The notes under the pieces: model-generated
Told to the model about the DNA's origin: nothing
Database searches by the model: none
The model's input: the letters and a program-made list of their open reading frames with translations, nothing else
Part shown: positions 1-8,919 of the stretch, piece after piece
How the letters are laid out: every line of letters starts with the position of its first letter
How positions within the stretch are numbered: position 1 is the stretch's first letter
DNA from: Streptococcus sp. S1
Lineage (GTDB): Bacteria; Bacillota; Bacilli; Lactobacillales; Streptococcaceae
Direction: 5' to 3'
Length of the DNA: 64,000 bases
NCBI RefSeq assembly: GCF_034137685.1
Contig: NZ_CP139418.1
Coordinates: 833,001-897,000, forward strand
Made by a program: the position numbers and the translations under genes

Positions 1-23
1 GACCTCTTTTTAGGGCTTAGAGA

Positions 24-52
24 TTGTCTTCCTCTCTCGAAAATGGTATTCT
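24..52 (+). promoter_or_regulatory. Promoter of the glycosyltransferase operon
   Basis: A -35 TTGTCT at 24-29, a 17-bp spacer and a -10 TATTCT at 47-52 lie ahead of a strong Shine-Dalgarno AAGGGGGAG at 66-74. The operon therefore probably starts here and not upstream of the window. Confidence 0.5.
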
Positions 53-76
53 AATGGAAGAATATAAGGGGGAGTT

Positions 77-1300
77 ATGAATAAAAAAGCTGTCGTCTTT
101 TCAGCCGATCTATCTTATATGGAAAAATTGGAAACCGCTATGAAGTCATTGTGCGCCCATCAGGACCGGTTGAAAATTTATGTTTTAAATGAAGATCTAC
201 CAACAGAGTGGTTTGCTATCATGAATCAGCGCTTGCGCCAGTTGGATTCAGAAGTGATCAATTGTCGGATGTCTCCCGAGCAATTCCAGTCCTTCTCGCT
301 TCCAAGTAACCATATTCACTATGCAACCTATTTCCGTTACGCTATTCCAGAGATTGTGGAGGAAAAGCGGATCCTCTATTTGGATTGTGACATGATCTTT
401 ACACAGGATTTATCGCCTTTATTTGAGGTTGATCTAAAAGGTTATGGACTGGGGGCAGTGGTAGATAAGCCAACGACGATAGATGGATTTAATGCTGGAC
501 TTTTGGTGATTGATAAGACTTGGTGGCAAGAGCACCAAGTGACAGAGGCACTTTTTGACCTTACTCGTGAACACCATCAACATGTTTATGGAGATCAAGG
601 AATTTTGAATCTGTATTTCAAAGATGCGTGGTTTCCATTACCTTGGACCTATAATTTACAAGTAGGATCTGATAAGGATCAGTACCTCTATGGGGACTTG
701 GATTGGTATGAAGCCTTTCAAGGGATTCCTGCGGTCATTCATTACACTTCTCATAATAAACCATGGACCTCCAAACGCTTCAATCGTTTTCGGGAACAAT
801 GGTGGTTTTACTATGCCCTCTCTTGGGAGGAAATTTTGCTTCGAAAACCGATTTTGAAGCAAACCTATCAAGAGTTAGTGGGAGAATTTCCTTATCATGC
901 TGCCATTTATACCCATACAGCAGATATCTACGAGTTGGAGACTTTGTTAAAAGAATTGCCAGACGTAGCGATTCATGTCCTTGCCCATAGCCATTTTGGT
1001 TTTAACTTGGTGCAATTGGAACGCTATCCCAACCTCTTTCTTTATCCCTCTTTTGATCCCTTGACCAGTCGAAAGGTCCTAGAAAAATTGGATTTTTACC
1101 TGGATATCAATCCTTATGATGAGGTAGATCAAATTACGCAAACGCTCAGTCAACAAGGCCTTCCCATATTTTCTTTTGAAGGAACGAATCATGTGGAAAA
1201 TGGTGAGAACCAAGTGTTTGCGGATGACCAGGTGCAGGAGATGGTGGCAGCGATTCGCGATTATTTAAAGAGAAATGAGAAGAAGCATGGAAACAAATGA
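77..1300 (+). CDS. GT8 family glycosyltransferase with GtfB-like C-terminal module
   Basis: A 407-aa cytosolic sugar transferase. Residues 1-245 form a GT8 catalytic domain: DxD metal site D103-C-D105, FNAG at 138-141, GDQG at 172-175 and the family-typical HYTSHNKPW at 222-230. Residues 270-400 form a second domain that resembles the C-terminal half of the GtfB-like protein encoded at 2201-3484; both carry a YLD(I/C)N motif (341-345 here). GT8 enzymes transfer hexoses from UDP-sugars, and in oral streptococci such enzymes extend O-glycans on serine-rich repeat adhesins. It is first in a four-gene operon and overlaps the GT2 gene by 14 nt. The acceptor is not identifiable here; a role in adhesin glycosylation is inferred from the neighbours. 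Confidence 0.85.
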   Translation: MNKKAVVFSADLSYMEKLETAMKSLCAHQDRLKIYVLNEDLPTEWFAIMNQRLRQLDSEVINCRMSPEQFQSFSLPSNHIHYATYFRYAIPEIVEEKRILYLDCDMIFTQDLSPLFEVDLKGYGLGAVVDKPTTIDGFNAGLLVIDKTWWQEHQVTEALFDLTREHHQHVYGDQGILNLYFKDAWFPLPWTYNLQVGSDKDQYLYGDLDWYEAFQGIPAVIHYTSHNKPWTSKRFNRFREQWWFYYALSWEEILLRKPILKQTYQELVGEFPYHAAIYTHTADIYELETLLKELPDVAIHVLAHSHFGFNLVQLERYPNLFLYPSFDPLTSRKVLEKLDFYLDINPYDEVDQITQTLSQQGLPIFSFEGTNHVENGENQVFADDQVQEMVAAIRDYLKRNEKKHGNK

Positions 1301-2174
1301 AGTAGTGAGTATCATCATTCCCATCTATAATGTAGAAGCTTATTTGAGACAATGTTTGGAAACGGTTATCCATCAGACCTACCCTCATTTGGAAATTATC
1401 CTGGTCAATGATGGTTCACCAGACCAGTCAGAAGAGATCTGTAAAGAATTTTTTAGGCAGGATGCGCGCATCCGCTACGTTCGCCAAGAAAATGGGGGTT
1501 TATCTGCTGCTCGAAATACAGGGATTGAGCTAGCAACTGGTGATTACATCACCTTTATTGATCCAGATGACTGGGTGACGGAGGACTATGTAGAAGTGCT
1601 CTATCGTCAACTTCAAAAGTATGGTGCGGATGTTTCAGTAGCCAACTATAACCTCTATGATGACAGTAGTAGAAAATACTTGATTAAGGTAACGGACGAC
1701 GATTATTCAGAGACTCTTTATGAGGGGCGCGAGATCATGGACCACGATGCTATCCAGGAGACCAGAGATATGGCCTGGGCTTGTGCCATGATGAAGCTCT
1801 ATAAGCGTAGCTTATTTGAAGGGCTTCGTTTTCCGGTTGGAAAAAATGTCGAGGATAACTTCCTGATGTATAAGCTCTTCTTAAAAGCCCATCGGGTAGT
1901 TCATACGGAAAAATGTATTTATTGGTATCGCGTGGGCCGTGCAGATACTCTGTCCCAGGTTTGGACAGAAAAGCGAGTCGTCGATGAGATGGAAGCTAAG
2001 CAAGAAAAATTGGCTCTACTGGGGATGTTGGGCTATGATTTGACCTGGCATCGCTATATCTACAAAACGCGCTTGAAACGGGCCCTTGAAAAATTAGAGG
2101 AAGCAGGCTTGCAAGGGTCAGAAACCTATGAGCGTGTGGTGATCAACCTCGGTTTCATTGAAAACCTAGGCTAA
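1287..2174 (+). CDS. GT2 family glycosyltransferase
   Basis: A 295-aa GT-A fold transferase. The N-terminus shows the GT2 signature: SIIIPIYNVE, then NDGS at 41-44, AARNTG near 75-79, and the metal-binding D92-P-D94 in IDPDDW. The C-terminal 100 residues are a helical region typical of capsule, wall or adhesin glycosyltransferases. The ATG at 1287 (METNEVV) was chosen because the conserved domain starts right after it; an in-frame ATG at 1275 would add four residues. It overlaps the end of the GT8 gene and is 26 nt ahead of the GtfB-like gene. It probably adds a later sugar to the glycan started by the GtfA/GtfB-like pair (inference). Confidence 0.85.
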   Translation: METNEVVSIIIPIYNVEAYLRQCLETVIHQTYPHLEIILVNDGSPDQSEEICKEFFRQDARIRYVRQENGGLSAARNTGIELATGDYITFIDPDDWVTEDYVEVLYRQLQKYGADVSVANYNLYDDSSRKYLIKVTDDDYSETLYEGREIMDHDAIQETRDMAWACAMMKLYKRSLFEGLRFPVGKNVEDNFLMYKLFLKAHRVVHTEKCIYWYRVGRADTLSQVWTEKRVVDEMEAKQEKLALLGMLGYDLTWHRYIYKTRLKRALEKLEEAGLQGSETYERVVINLGFIENLG

Positions 2175-2200
2175 CTAATTATTGACGAGAAAGGATCAGC

Positions 2201-3484
2201 ATGTTCATTATTGCACCAGAGCAGACCAAAGAGCTGGATCGTTTGCAAAGATTATTGGACAAACTTGGCCAGACCTATCGAGTATTTGTGACCAATCTGG
2301 AAACTGATTTAGCTGAACAGACAGATAGTCTTGCGACCTTTTTTACCCAAAAAGACCCAACATCAAAAGTTGGGAAACCATTATTTTTCAATGATTTAGC
2401 AGTCCCAGAATTATGGGAATGTTGGACCCTGGGGATCACAACCTATCTTTTTGATGGTGAGGAACGGCGCGCCAACGTGGTTTTGCGAGAGGATATTTTG
2501 TCACGAACGGTTGAAAGAGTGGAGTGGTTTGGTCAGGGAGAAGAGGTCGTATCCATTGATGTATACAACCGCTATGGCTGGAGAAGCAAACGGAGTCTCC
2601 TAACGGAAGCTGGTCAACCATATTTAGATATTTATTTGAACCGTCAGCAAGAAGAAGTCCTGCTTCACTTTGTCTCACAAGGAATCTTTTTGCATCAACC
2701 TTCTAAAGGACTTGATCACCTGTATGCTAATAAGGAAGAGCTACAAAGAGTTGTTCTGAAACAACTCTTGCCCGAAAATGAAGCTATTCTTTTGTTGGAT
2801 AAGACATTGCTAGATGTTGTGAAAGAGATACCTAAAGAAAGACTAGCCTACTGTGCACGAGAAACTCATGATCTAGATGAGATCAAAGAGCATGTTGACC
2901 AGATTTTATTGTTAGAAGATGGTCTATTGAGTGAGAGAAAAGACGGGATCACAGTCTTGTCAGGGCTAGTAGATGTGGAGCAGGAAAGTTTTCAACCAGA
3001 AGCTCTAGTCATGACGGCTTCTCAAGAGGTCGAAGGCTTATCTAGCTTGGTCCATCAATTCCCACAAGTGACCTTTCACGTTGCTGCTTTGACGGCCATG
3101 GGTCCGAAATTAACAGATTTAGCGAGTTGCTTCAATGTGCGCCTCTATCCAGGGATTTCACTGGGAAAATATGAGGAGTTGTTATCCAGTTGCTCTATTT
3201 ATCTGGATTGCAACCAGGGAGGAGAAGTGTGGAGCAGTAGTCTTCAGGCTCTTGAAAATGAGCAAGTCTTGTTTGGTTTGAAGAGTACGGTTCATGATGA
3301 AGCCTATAAAGAATTGAGCACGATCACAGATACAGTCGAAGAAATGAAACAGCAACTAGAAATATTGCTCCAGCATCCAGAGGCTTTCAAAGAAATGTTA
3401 AGAGAGCAAGCACGAATCTTAGAACTGCCTAAAAAAGAAGTTTTGGGAGAGCTTTTTAATCGATTAGAGGGAGGTCTAGGATGA
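2201..3484 (+). CDS. GtfB-like glycosyltransferase partner/chaperone
   Basis: A 427-aa protein that resembles, in length and layout, the GtfB (Gtf2) subunit of the O-GlcNAc transferase acting on serine-rich repeat adhesins. GtfB binds the acceptor and stabilises catalytic GtfA. Features seen: an N-terminal region with repeated beta-strand character (residues 1-200), then a Rossmann-like half containing FHVAAL (292-297) and YLDCN (334-338), which matches the C-terminal domain of the GT8 protein at 77. Its stop overlaps the start of the GtfA-like gene (ATGA at 3481-3484), as expected for a stoichiometric complex. In classical accessory Sec loci gtfA precedes gtfB; here the order is reversed. 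It could instead be one of the extra pairs found outside SecA2 loci, such as the GtfE/GtfF described in S. salivarius. The symbol is left blank because orthology is unproven. Confidence 0.7.
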   Translation: MFIIAPEQTKELDRLQRLLDKLGQTYRVFVTNLETDLAEQTDSLATFFTQKDPTSKVGKPLFFNDLAVPELWECWTLGITTYLFDGEERRANVVLREDILSRTVERVEWFGQGEEVVSIDVYNRYGWRSKRSLLTEAGQPYLDIYLNRQQEEVLLHFVSQGIFLHQPSKGLDHLYANKEELQRVVLKQLLPENEAILLLDKTLLDVVKEIPKERLAYCARETHDLDEIKEHVDQILLLEDGLLSERKDGITVLSGLVDVEQESFQPEALVMTASQEVEGLSSLVHQFPQVTFHVAALTAMGPKLTDLASCFNVRLYPGISLGKYEELLSSCSIYLDCNQGGEVWSSSLQALENEQVLFGLKSTVHDEAYKELSTITDTVEEMKQQLEILLQHPEAFKEMLREQARILELPKKEVLGELFNRLEGGLG

Positions 3485-4974
3485 CCATTTATACCTTTAA
3501 TCTATTAGTAGGATATGAACCCAATGGGGTCGATGTTGCACAAGCCTCTCGGGCAAAGATACTCCGGGGCTTGGGAGTGACAGCGAAGTTTGTCTTTACC
3601 ACATGGCCCACTCCAGAAAAATTAGCCTATTACCTCTCTTTGGGGCACCGGGATGAGGAATTACTCTTTGCTCATCTGACATTTACAGATCAAAAAACCA
3701 GTGTTCCTCAAAAGACAGTGGGGGACTTGCAAATGGAGTTTCAACTGACTCGTTTAGATACTATTGAAAAAACGGAAGGAGCCATTCGCTACCAATTTGC
3801 GGATAAAAACGAACTAACCTTTCATTTGGATCCCTATCATCCAGACTGTGTCCGCTATGTAGACTATCTTTTAGCGGGAAATATGATCAAACGAGAGTAT
3901 TATGGAGCTTGTAAACTTGCTACAGAGTATTTTCAATATGGTAGGATACTCAGACGAACCTATCACAATCAAGATGGAAGTATCGCTTTTGAAGAATTGA
4001 GGTTGGGTGAAAGCTGGCTCTATAAACTGGAACCTGAAGTTTTGACCAACCATACAGAAGTGATGAGACGTTTTTTGTTGCAGCTATCGTTAAAAGAAGA
4101 AGATCTGATTCTGCTTGATCGGGCCTCACGCATGGATTTTGCCCGCCCTTTGTTGGAGAAAGATGCTCCTTCCAAGCTCGCCATGGTGTTTCATTCGGAG
4201 CATGAATTTGAAAATGGACATCTCAACTATGAGTATTATTATGTGTTCAAGTATGCCAAACGCTTCGATTACTTCATCACGGCGACGGATCTTCAAAAAG
4301 AAGTCTTGGAGCAGACACTTGCTAAACAAGGCTGCAAAGGAATTCCAATCTATAGCATTCCGGTAGGGCATCTAGAAGAATTGACGGAATCACAAGGAGA
4401 CAGATCTCCCTTTAGTGTGCTCACAGCTTCCCGTTTGGATCCAAGAAAACGCGTCGATTTGGCTATTCGAGTAGTGGCCCAAGCTCATGAACAACTTCCA
4501 GCCCTTCAGTTTGATATTTATGGAAAGGGTGGAGAAGCGGACAACTTGCGACACTTGATTCAGGAGCTTGCAGCACAAGATTATATTCACCTACGCGGTC
4601 ATGCGGATCTTCAGCAGATCTATCCTTGCTACCAAGTTTACCTCACCACTTCTCAGTGGGAGACCTTTGGTTTGACTTTGATGGAGGCGGCTGGAGCAGG
4701 GTTAGTCTTGCTCGGCTTTGATGCCCGTTATGGCAATCCAACTTTTATAAAAGAGGGTGAAAATGGCTTTTTGGTACCTTATAGCGAGATAATGCCAGAA
4801 GAACAATTGGTGAAAGAGTTGGCAGAAAAGCTGGTCCAGCTCTTTGAAAGCGACCTTGTTCCATTTCACCAGGCTTCTTATGACTTGGCCTCTTCCTATC
4901 TCACATCTAACGTCCAGGAAGTCTGGAAAGAGACATTAATGGAGATGGGGCAATTAGGCGGAAAAGAAATATAA
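3481..4974 (+). CDS. GtfA-like GT4 glycosyltransferase
   Basis: A 497-aa GT-B fold enzyme. GtfA of accessory Sec loci is a GT4 UDP-GlcNAc:Ser/Thr transferase of about 500 residues. Visible traits: the N-terminus opens with MTIYTFNL and a following YEPNGVDVAQ segment like GtfA proteins; an EYYYVFKYAKRFDYFI region mid-protein; a C-terminal GT4 nucleotide-sugar domain with ASRLDPRKRVDLAI and the E-x7-E donor motif within ETFGLTLMEAAG. It is last in the operon, translationally coupled to the GtfB-like gene by a 4-nt overlap and followed by a strong terminator. No secY2, secA2 or asp genes follow, so the target is either encoded upstream of the window or elsewhere. Confidence 0.75.
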   Translation: MTIYTFNLLVGYEPNGVDVAQASRAKILRGLGVTAKFVFTTWPTPEKLAYYLSLGHRDEELLFAHLTFTDQKTSVPQKTVGDLQMEFQLTRLDTIEKTEGAIRYQFADKNELTFHLDPYHPDCVRYVDYLLAGNMIKREYYGACKLATEYFQYGRILRRTYHNQDGSIAFEELRLGESWLYKLEPEVLTNHTEVMRRFLLQLSLKEEDLILLDRASRMDFARPLLEKDAPSKLAMVFHSEHEFENGHLNYEYYYVFKYAKRFDYFITATDLQKEVLEQTLAKQGCKGIPIYSIPVGHLEELTESQGDRSPFSVLTASRLDPRKRVDLAIRVVAQAHEQLPALQFDIYGKGGEADNLRHLIQELAAQDYIHLRGHADLQQIYPCYQVYLTTSQWETFGLTLMEAAGAGLVLLGFDARYGNPTFIKEGENGFLVPYSEIMPEEQLVKELAEKLVQLFESDLVPFHQASYDLASSYLTSNVQEVWKETLMEMGQLGGKEI

Positions 4975-4981
4975 AAAGAAG

Positions 4982-5016
4982 AATCTGTAGTGACAAAAAA
5001 GTCCTACAGATTTTTT
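4982..5016 (+). terminator. Terminator of the glycosyltransferase operon
   Basis: A perfect 9-bp stem, AATCTGTAG (4982-4990) with CTACAGATT (5004-5012), runs into a T-tract at 5011-5016. Confidence 0.85.
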
Positions 5017-5043
5017 CTAAGGCAAGCAAATTAGGCTAAATTA

Positions 5044-5052
5044 TGGTAAAAT
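5044..5052 (+). promoter_or_regulatory. Extended -10 promoter of gatCAB
   Basis: TGG TAAAAT at 5044-5052 is an extended -10 without an obvious -35. It is 42 nt ahead of the gatC start, with GAAAGGAAG at 5081-5089 as ribosome binding site. Confidence 0.6.
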
Positions 5053-5093
5053 AGAGGGTATTGAAAAATCATCATTTCACGAAAGGAAGCAAG

Positions 5094-5396
5094 ATGAAAA
5101 TTACGCAAGAAGAGGTAACCCACGTTGCCAATCTTTCAAAATTGAAATTCTCTCCAGAAGAGACAGCTGAGTTTGCGACAACCTTGTCGAAAATTGTCGA
5201 CATGGTGGAATTGTTGGAAGAAGTGGACACAACAGGCGTTGCCCCAACAACGACCATGGCGGATCGTAAGACCGTATTGCGTCCGGATATCGCTGAAAAA
5301 GGGACTGACCGTGACCGCTTGTTTAAAAATGTACCTGAAAAAGATAATTACTACATCAAGGTACCAGCTATCCTAGAAGATGGAGGAGATGCCTAA
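5094..5396 (+). CDS. gatC: Asp-tRNA(Asn)/Glu-tRNA(Gln) amidotransferase subunit C
   Basis: A 100-aa small subunit of the GatCAB transamidosome, which converts Glu-tRNA(Gln) and Asp-tRNA(Asn) to the correctly charged amides. The sequence opens [17 protein letters not shown], the usual GatC amino-terminal helix, and ends with the LRPD...YIKVPAILE tail that wraps around GatA. The start at 5094 follows GAAAGGAAG with proper spacing; an upstream in-frame ATG at 5061 lacks a ribosome binding site. Its stop overlaps the gatA start by one base (TAATG), so the three subunits are translationally coupled. Confidence 0.95.
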   Translation: MKITQEEVTHVANLSKLKFSPEETAEFATTLSKIVDMVELLEEVDTTGVAPTTTMADRKTVLRPDIAEKGTDRDRLFKNVPEKDNYYIKVPAILEDGGDA

Positions 5397-6862
5397 TGTC
5401 ATTCAACCATAAAACCATTGAAGAGTTGCACGACCTCCTTGTCTCTAAGGAAATTTCAGCAACCGAATTGACACAAGCGACTCTTGAAGACATCACGGCG
5501 CGTGAAGAAGCAGTTAACGCCTTTGTAACGGTGGCCGAAGAAGCGGCCCTTGCGCAAGCTAAGGCTATTGATGAAAAAGGAATCGATGCAGACAACCTCT
5601 TGTCAGGGATTCCACTTGCTGTCAAAGACAATATCTCAACAGATGGCATCTTGACCACTGCGGCTTCAAAAATGCTCTATAACTACGAGCCAATCTTTGA
5701 TGCGACAGCTGTTGCCAATGCCAAAGCCAAAGATATGATTGTCATCGGGAAGACCAACATGGATGAATTTGCCATGGGTGGATCAGGTGAAACTTCATAC
5801 TATGGACCAACCAAGAATGCTTGGGACCACAGCAAGGTGCCTGGTGGATCTTCTAGTGGTTCAGCAGCTTCTGTCGCTTCAGGACAAGTCCGTTTGTCCC
5901 TTGGTTCAGATACAGGTGGTTCTATCCGTCAGCCAGCTGCTTTTAACGGGATTGTTGGTCTCAAACCTACTTATGGAACAGTTTCCCGTTTTGGTCTCAT
6001 TGCTTTTGGTAGCTCACTCGACCAAATTGGACCTTTCGCTCCAACCGTTAAAGAAAATGCCCTCTTGCTTAATGTCATTGCCAGCGAAGATGCCAAGGAT
6101 TCAACATCTGCGCCTGTTCGTGTAGCCGATTTTACTTCTAAGATTGGTCAAGACATTAAAGGCATGAAGATTGCCCTTCCAAAGGAATATCTTGGCGAAG
6201 GGATTGACCCAGAAGTCAAAGAAACCATCCTCAATGCGGCGAAACACTTTGAAAAATTGGGAGCAACTGTCGAAGAAGTTAGCCTTCCACACTCTAAATA
6301 TGGGGTTGCCGTTTACTACATCATCGCTTCATCTGAAGCTTCTTCAAACTTGCAACGTTTCGATGGGATTCGCTATGGTTTCCGTGCGGAAGATGCTAAA
6401 AACTTGGATGATATCTACGTGAACACTCGTAGCCAAGGCTTTGGTGATGAGGTTAAACGCCGGATCATGCTTGGTACCTTTAGTTTGTCATCTGGTTACT
6501 ACGATGCTTACTATAAGAAAGCTGGCCAAGTCCGTACCCTTATTATTCAAGACTTCGAAAAAGTCTTTGCGGATTACGACCTCATCCTTGGACCAACAGC
6601 TCCAAGCGTAGCCTTTGATTTGGATTCGCTAAACCATGACCCGGTTGCCATGTACTTGGCTGACCTCTTGACCATTCCAGTCAACTTGGCAGGTCTTCCA
6701 GGAATTTCGATTCCTGCAGGTTTTGTGCAAGGTCTTCCAGTTGGTTTGCAGTTGATTGGTCCGAAGTATTCTGAAGAAACCATCTACCAAGCTGCAGCTG
6801 CCTTTGAAGCTACGACGGATTACCACAAGCAACAACCCCTTATTTTCGGAGGTGACAATTAA
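5396..6862 (+). CDS. gatA: Aspartyl/glutamyl-tRNA amidotransferase subunit A
   Basis: A 488-aa amidase-signature glutaminase that releases ammonia from Gln for channelling to GatB. The catalytic Ser-cisSer-Lys triad is visible: K77 in AVKDN, S152 in the GGSSSGS loop and S176 in DTGGSIR, followed by GLKPTYG. Length is normal for GatA. The start overlaps the gatC stop and the stop overlaps the gatB start, each as TAATG. Essential in streptococci, which lack glutaminyl-tRNA synthetase. Confidence 0.97.
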   Translation: MSFNHKTIEELHDLLVSKEISATELTQATLEDITAREEAVNAFVTVAEEAALAQAKAIDEKGIDADNLLSGIPLAVKDNISTDGILTTAASKMLYNYEPIFDATAVANAKAKDMIVIGKTNMDEFAMGGSGETSYYGPTKNAWDHSKVPGGSSSGSAASVASGQVRLSLGSDTGGSIRQPAAFNGIVGLKPTYGTVSRFGLIAFGSSLDQIGPFAPTVKENALLLNVIASEDAKDSTSAPVRVADFTSKIGQDIKGMKIALPKEYLGEGIDPEVKETILNAAKHFEKLGATVEEVSLPHSKYGVAVYYIIASSEASSNLQRFDGIRYGFRAEDAKNLDDIYVNTRSQGFGDEVKRRIMLGTFSLSSGYYDAYYKKAGQVRTLIIQDFEKVFADYDLILGPTAPSVAFDLDSLNHDPVAMYLADLLTIPVNLAGLPGISIPAGFVQGLPVGLQLIGPKYSEETIYQAAAAFEATTDYHKQQPLIFGGDN

Positions 6863-8304
6863 TGAACTTTGAAACAGTCATCGGACTTGAAGTCCACGTT
6901 GAATTGAATACAAACTCAAAAATTTTCTCACCAACCTCTGCTCACTTTGGGAACGAGCAAAATGCTAATACCAATGTGATTGACTGGTCTTTCCCAGGGG
7001 TGCTTCCTGTCTTGAACAAGGGTGTTGTGGATGCTGGTATCAAGGCAGCTCTTGCCCTCAACATGGACATCCACAAGAAGATGCACTTTGACCGGAAGAA
7101 CTATTTCTACCCTGATAATCCAAAGGCTTACCAAATTTCTCAATTTGATGAGCCAATCGGTTACAACGGTTGGATTGAAGTGCAATTGGAGGACGGCTCA
7201 ACTAAGAAAATCGGGATTGAACGGGCCCACTTGGAAGAAGATGCCGGTAAGAACACGCACGGGACAGACGGCTTCTCTTATGTAGACCTCAACCGTCAAG
7301 GGGTTCCATTGATCGAAATCGTATCTGAAGCAGATATGCGTTCTCCAGAAGAAGCTTACGCTTATTTAACAGCTTTGAAAGAAGTTATCCAGTACACTGG
7401 TATTTCAGACGTCAAGATGGAAGAAGGATCGATGCGGGTGGATGCCAACATTTCCCTTCGCCCATACGGTCAAGAGGAATTTGGTACTAAGACAGAATTG
7501 AAAAACTTGAACTCCTTCTCAAACGTGCGCAAAGGTCTTGAATACGAAGTGGAGCGTCAAGCGAAAATCTTGCGTTCAGGTGGTGTCATTCGCCAAGAAA
7601 CACGTCGTTATGATGAAGCCAACAAGAGTACCATTCTTATGCGTGTCAAAGAAGGAGCAGCGGATTACCGTTACTTCCCAGAACCAGACCTTCCCTTGTT
7701 TGAAATTTCAGATGAGTGGATTGAGGAAATGCGTACGGAGTTGCCAGAGTTTCCAAAAGACCGTCGTGCTCGCTACGTGGCAGAGCTTGGCTTGTCTGAT
7801 TATGATGCCAACCAATTGACAGCGACGAAAGTTACTTCTGACTTCTTTGAAGCAGCTGTAGCCCTTGGTGGCGATGCCAAACAAGTGTCTAACTGGCTCC
7901 AAGGGGAAGTAGCACAATTCTTGAACGCAGAAGGTAAGACGCTGGAAGAAATCAAATTGACACCAGAAAACTTGGTCGAAATGATTGCCATCATCGAAGA
8001 TGGAACCATTTCATCTAAGATTGCCAAGAAAGTCTTCGTTCACTTGGCGAAAAATGGTGGCGGTGCGCGTGAATACGTTGAAAAAGCTGGATTGGTACAG
8101 ATTTCAGACCCTGAAGTCTTGGTCCCAATCATCCACCAAGTCTTTGCAGACAATGAAGCAGCGGTAGCCGACTTCAAGTCAGGGAAACGGAATGCGGACA
8201 AGGCCTTCACAGGCTTCCTCATGAAAGCAACCAAAGGCCAAGCCAACCCACAAGTAGCACTTAAACTACTTGCTCAAGAATTGGCGAAGTTGAAAGAAGA
8301 GTAA
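6862..8304 (+). CDS. gatB: Aspartyl/glutamyl-tRNA amidotransferase subunit B
   Basis: A 480-aa tRNA-binding kinase/transamidase subunit. The N-terminus [14 protein letters not shown] is the hallmark GatB cradle sequence, followed by the [19 protein letters not shown] region and [13 protein letters not shown]. The C-terminal YqeY-like helical domain (about residues 330-480) ends in [14 protein letters not shown]. The ribosome binding site GGAGGTG lies inside the end of gatA. Last gene of gatCAB, with a terminator 10 nt downstream. Confidence 0.97.
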   Translation: MNFETVIGLEVHVELNTNSKIFSPTSAHFGNEQNANTNVIDWSFPGVLPVLNKGVVDAGIKAALALNMDIHKKMHFDRKNYFYPDNPKAYQISQFDEPIGYNGWIEVQLEDGSTKKIGIERAHLEEDAGKNTHGTDGFSYVDLNRQGVPLIEIVSEADMRSPEEAYAYLTALKEVIQYTGISDVKMEEGSMRVDANISLRPYGQEEFGTKTELKNLNSFSNVRKGLEYEVERQAKILRSGGVIRQETRRYDEANKSTILMRVKEGAADYRYFPEPDLPLFEISDEWIEEMRTELPEFPKDRRARYVAELGLSDYDANQLTATKVTSDFFEAAVALGGDAKQVSNWLQGEVAQFLNAEGKTLEEIKLTPENLVEMIAIIEDGTISSKIAKKVFVHLAKNGGGAREYVEKAGLVQISDPEVLVPIIHQVFADNEAAVADFKSGKRNADKAFTGFLMKATKGQANPQVALKLLAQELAKLKEE

Positions 8305-8313
8305 TAGATAAAG

Positions 8314-8336
8314 AACCAGCCGAGAGGTTGGTTTTT
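8314..8336 (+). terminator. Terminator of gatCAB
   Basis: AACCAGCC (8314-8321), a GAGA loop and GGTTGGTT (8326-8333) form an 8-bp stem with one G-T pair. The stem runs into T residues to 8336. Confidence 0.8.
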
Positions 8337-8352
8337 ACTATCCATAAAATTG

Positions 8353-8361
8353 TGTTAGAAT
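8353..8361 (+). promoter_or_regulatory. Extended -10 promoter
   Basis: TGT TAGAAT at 8353-8361 sits 42 nt upstream of the membrane-protein gene at 8404; no convincing -35 is seen. Confidence 0.5.
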
Positions 8362-8403
8362 AGGAAAGACCATTACATATCAACTGGCATTAGGAGGAGT
8401 TAC

Positions 8404-8787
8404 ATGAACAAATTTTTAAGAGTCTTATTTGTCCTGGTTATCATCGCCATGTCTGGAGCGATTATCTTCCAGCTATTCTTTCCATCTTATATGGGAAGTC
8501 ATTCGGGATATGGTGTTTCTGTCGGTTGGCAACGGGAGATTGGAATTTGGAATGTGGCGGTCCTTGTAATTCTCATTGCTGTCAATCTCAAATACGATTG
8601 GTTTTATCTTCGGGCGGTTCTATTGGCTCTAATCCTAGGTGGGATTGGGATCGGTACTAATCATCTCTTCAGTTATTTTCACTATCATCTGCCGATCAAT
8701 GGGATCGGTGCGCTTGAAAATTATCTCCTGGTCCTCGGCTGGATGGTGGGATGGGGATTGGAATCCTCTCGGATCAAGAAGAAATAA
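8404..8787 (+). CDS. Small integral membrane protein, possibly DUF6790
   Basis: A 127-aa protein with four predicted hydrophobic helices: about residues 5-27, 49-62, 70-85 and 104-119. A GWQREIGIWN motif lies between helices 1 and 2. That motif recalls the uncharacterised DUF6790 membrane family, but this is from memory and unverified. It has its own promoter and its own terminator, so it is monocistronic. No function can be assigned. The preceding AGGAGG at 8393-8398 gives a well-placed ribosome binding site. Confidence 0.7.
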   Translation: MNKFLRVLFVLVIIAMSGAIIFQLFFPSYMGSHSGYGVSVGWQREIGIWNVAVLVILIAVNLKYDWFYLRAVLLALILGGIGIGTNHLFSYFHYHLPINGIGALENYLLVLGWMVGWGLESSRIKKK

Positions 8788-8792
8788 GAAGG

Positions 8793-8814
8793 AGCAGTCA
8801 AAAGGCTGCTTTTT
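8793..8814 (+). terminator. Terminator after the small membrane protein
   Basis: AGCAGTC (8793-8799), an AAAA loop and GGCTGCT (8804-8810) are followed by TTTT. Confidence 0.8.
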
Positions 8815-8832
8815 CACATGTTCAGTTATTCC

Positions 8833-8861
8833 TTGACAAGCAAAAAGAAAACGTTTACAAT
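8833..8861 (+). promoter_or_regulatory. Sigma-70 promoter of the alcohol dehydrogenase
   Basis: A perfect -35 TTGACA at 8833-8838, a 17-bp spacer and a -10 TACAAT at 8856-8861. This is the best canonical promoter in the window. Confidence 0.85.
8846..8859 (+). promoter_or_regulatory. cre site (CcpA operator) overlapping the promoter
   Basis: AGAAAACGTTTACA matches the cre consensus TGWAANCGNTNWCA at all but the first position. It covers the spacer and most of the -10, so CcpA binding should block polymerase: carbon catabolite repression (inference). Confidence 0.7.
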
Positions 8862-8919
8862 AGTATATAAAGTTTCCTGAAAAGAAAACTAAAAAACGTG
8901 AAAACAAGGAGATCATCCT

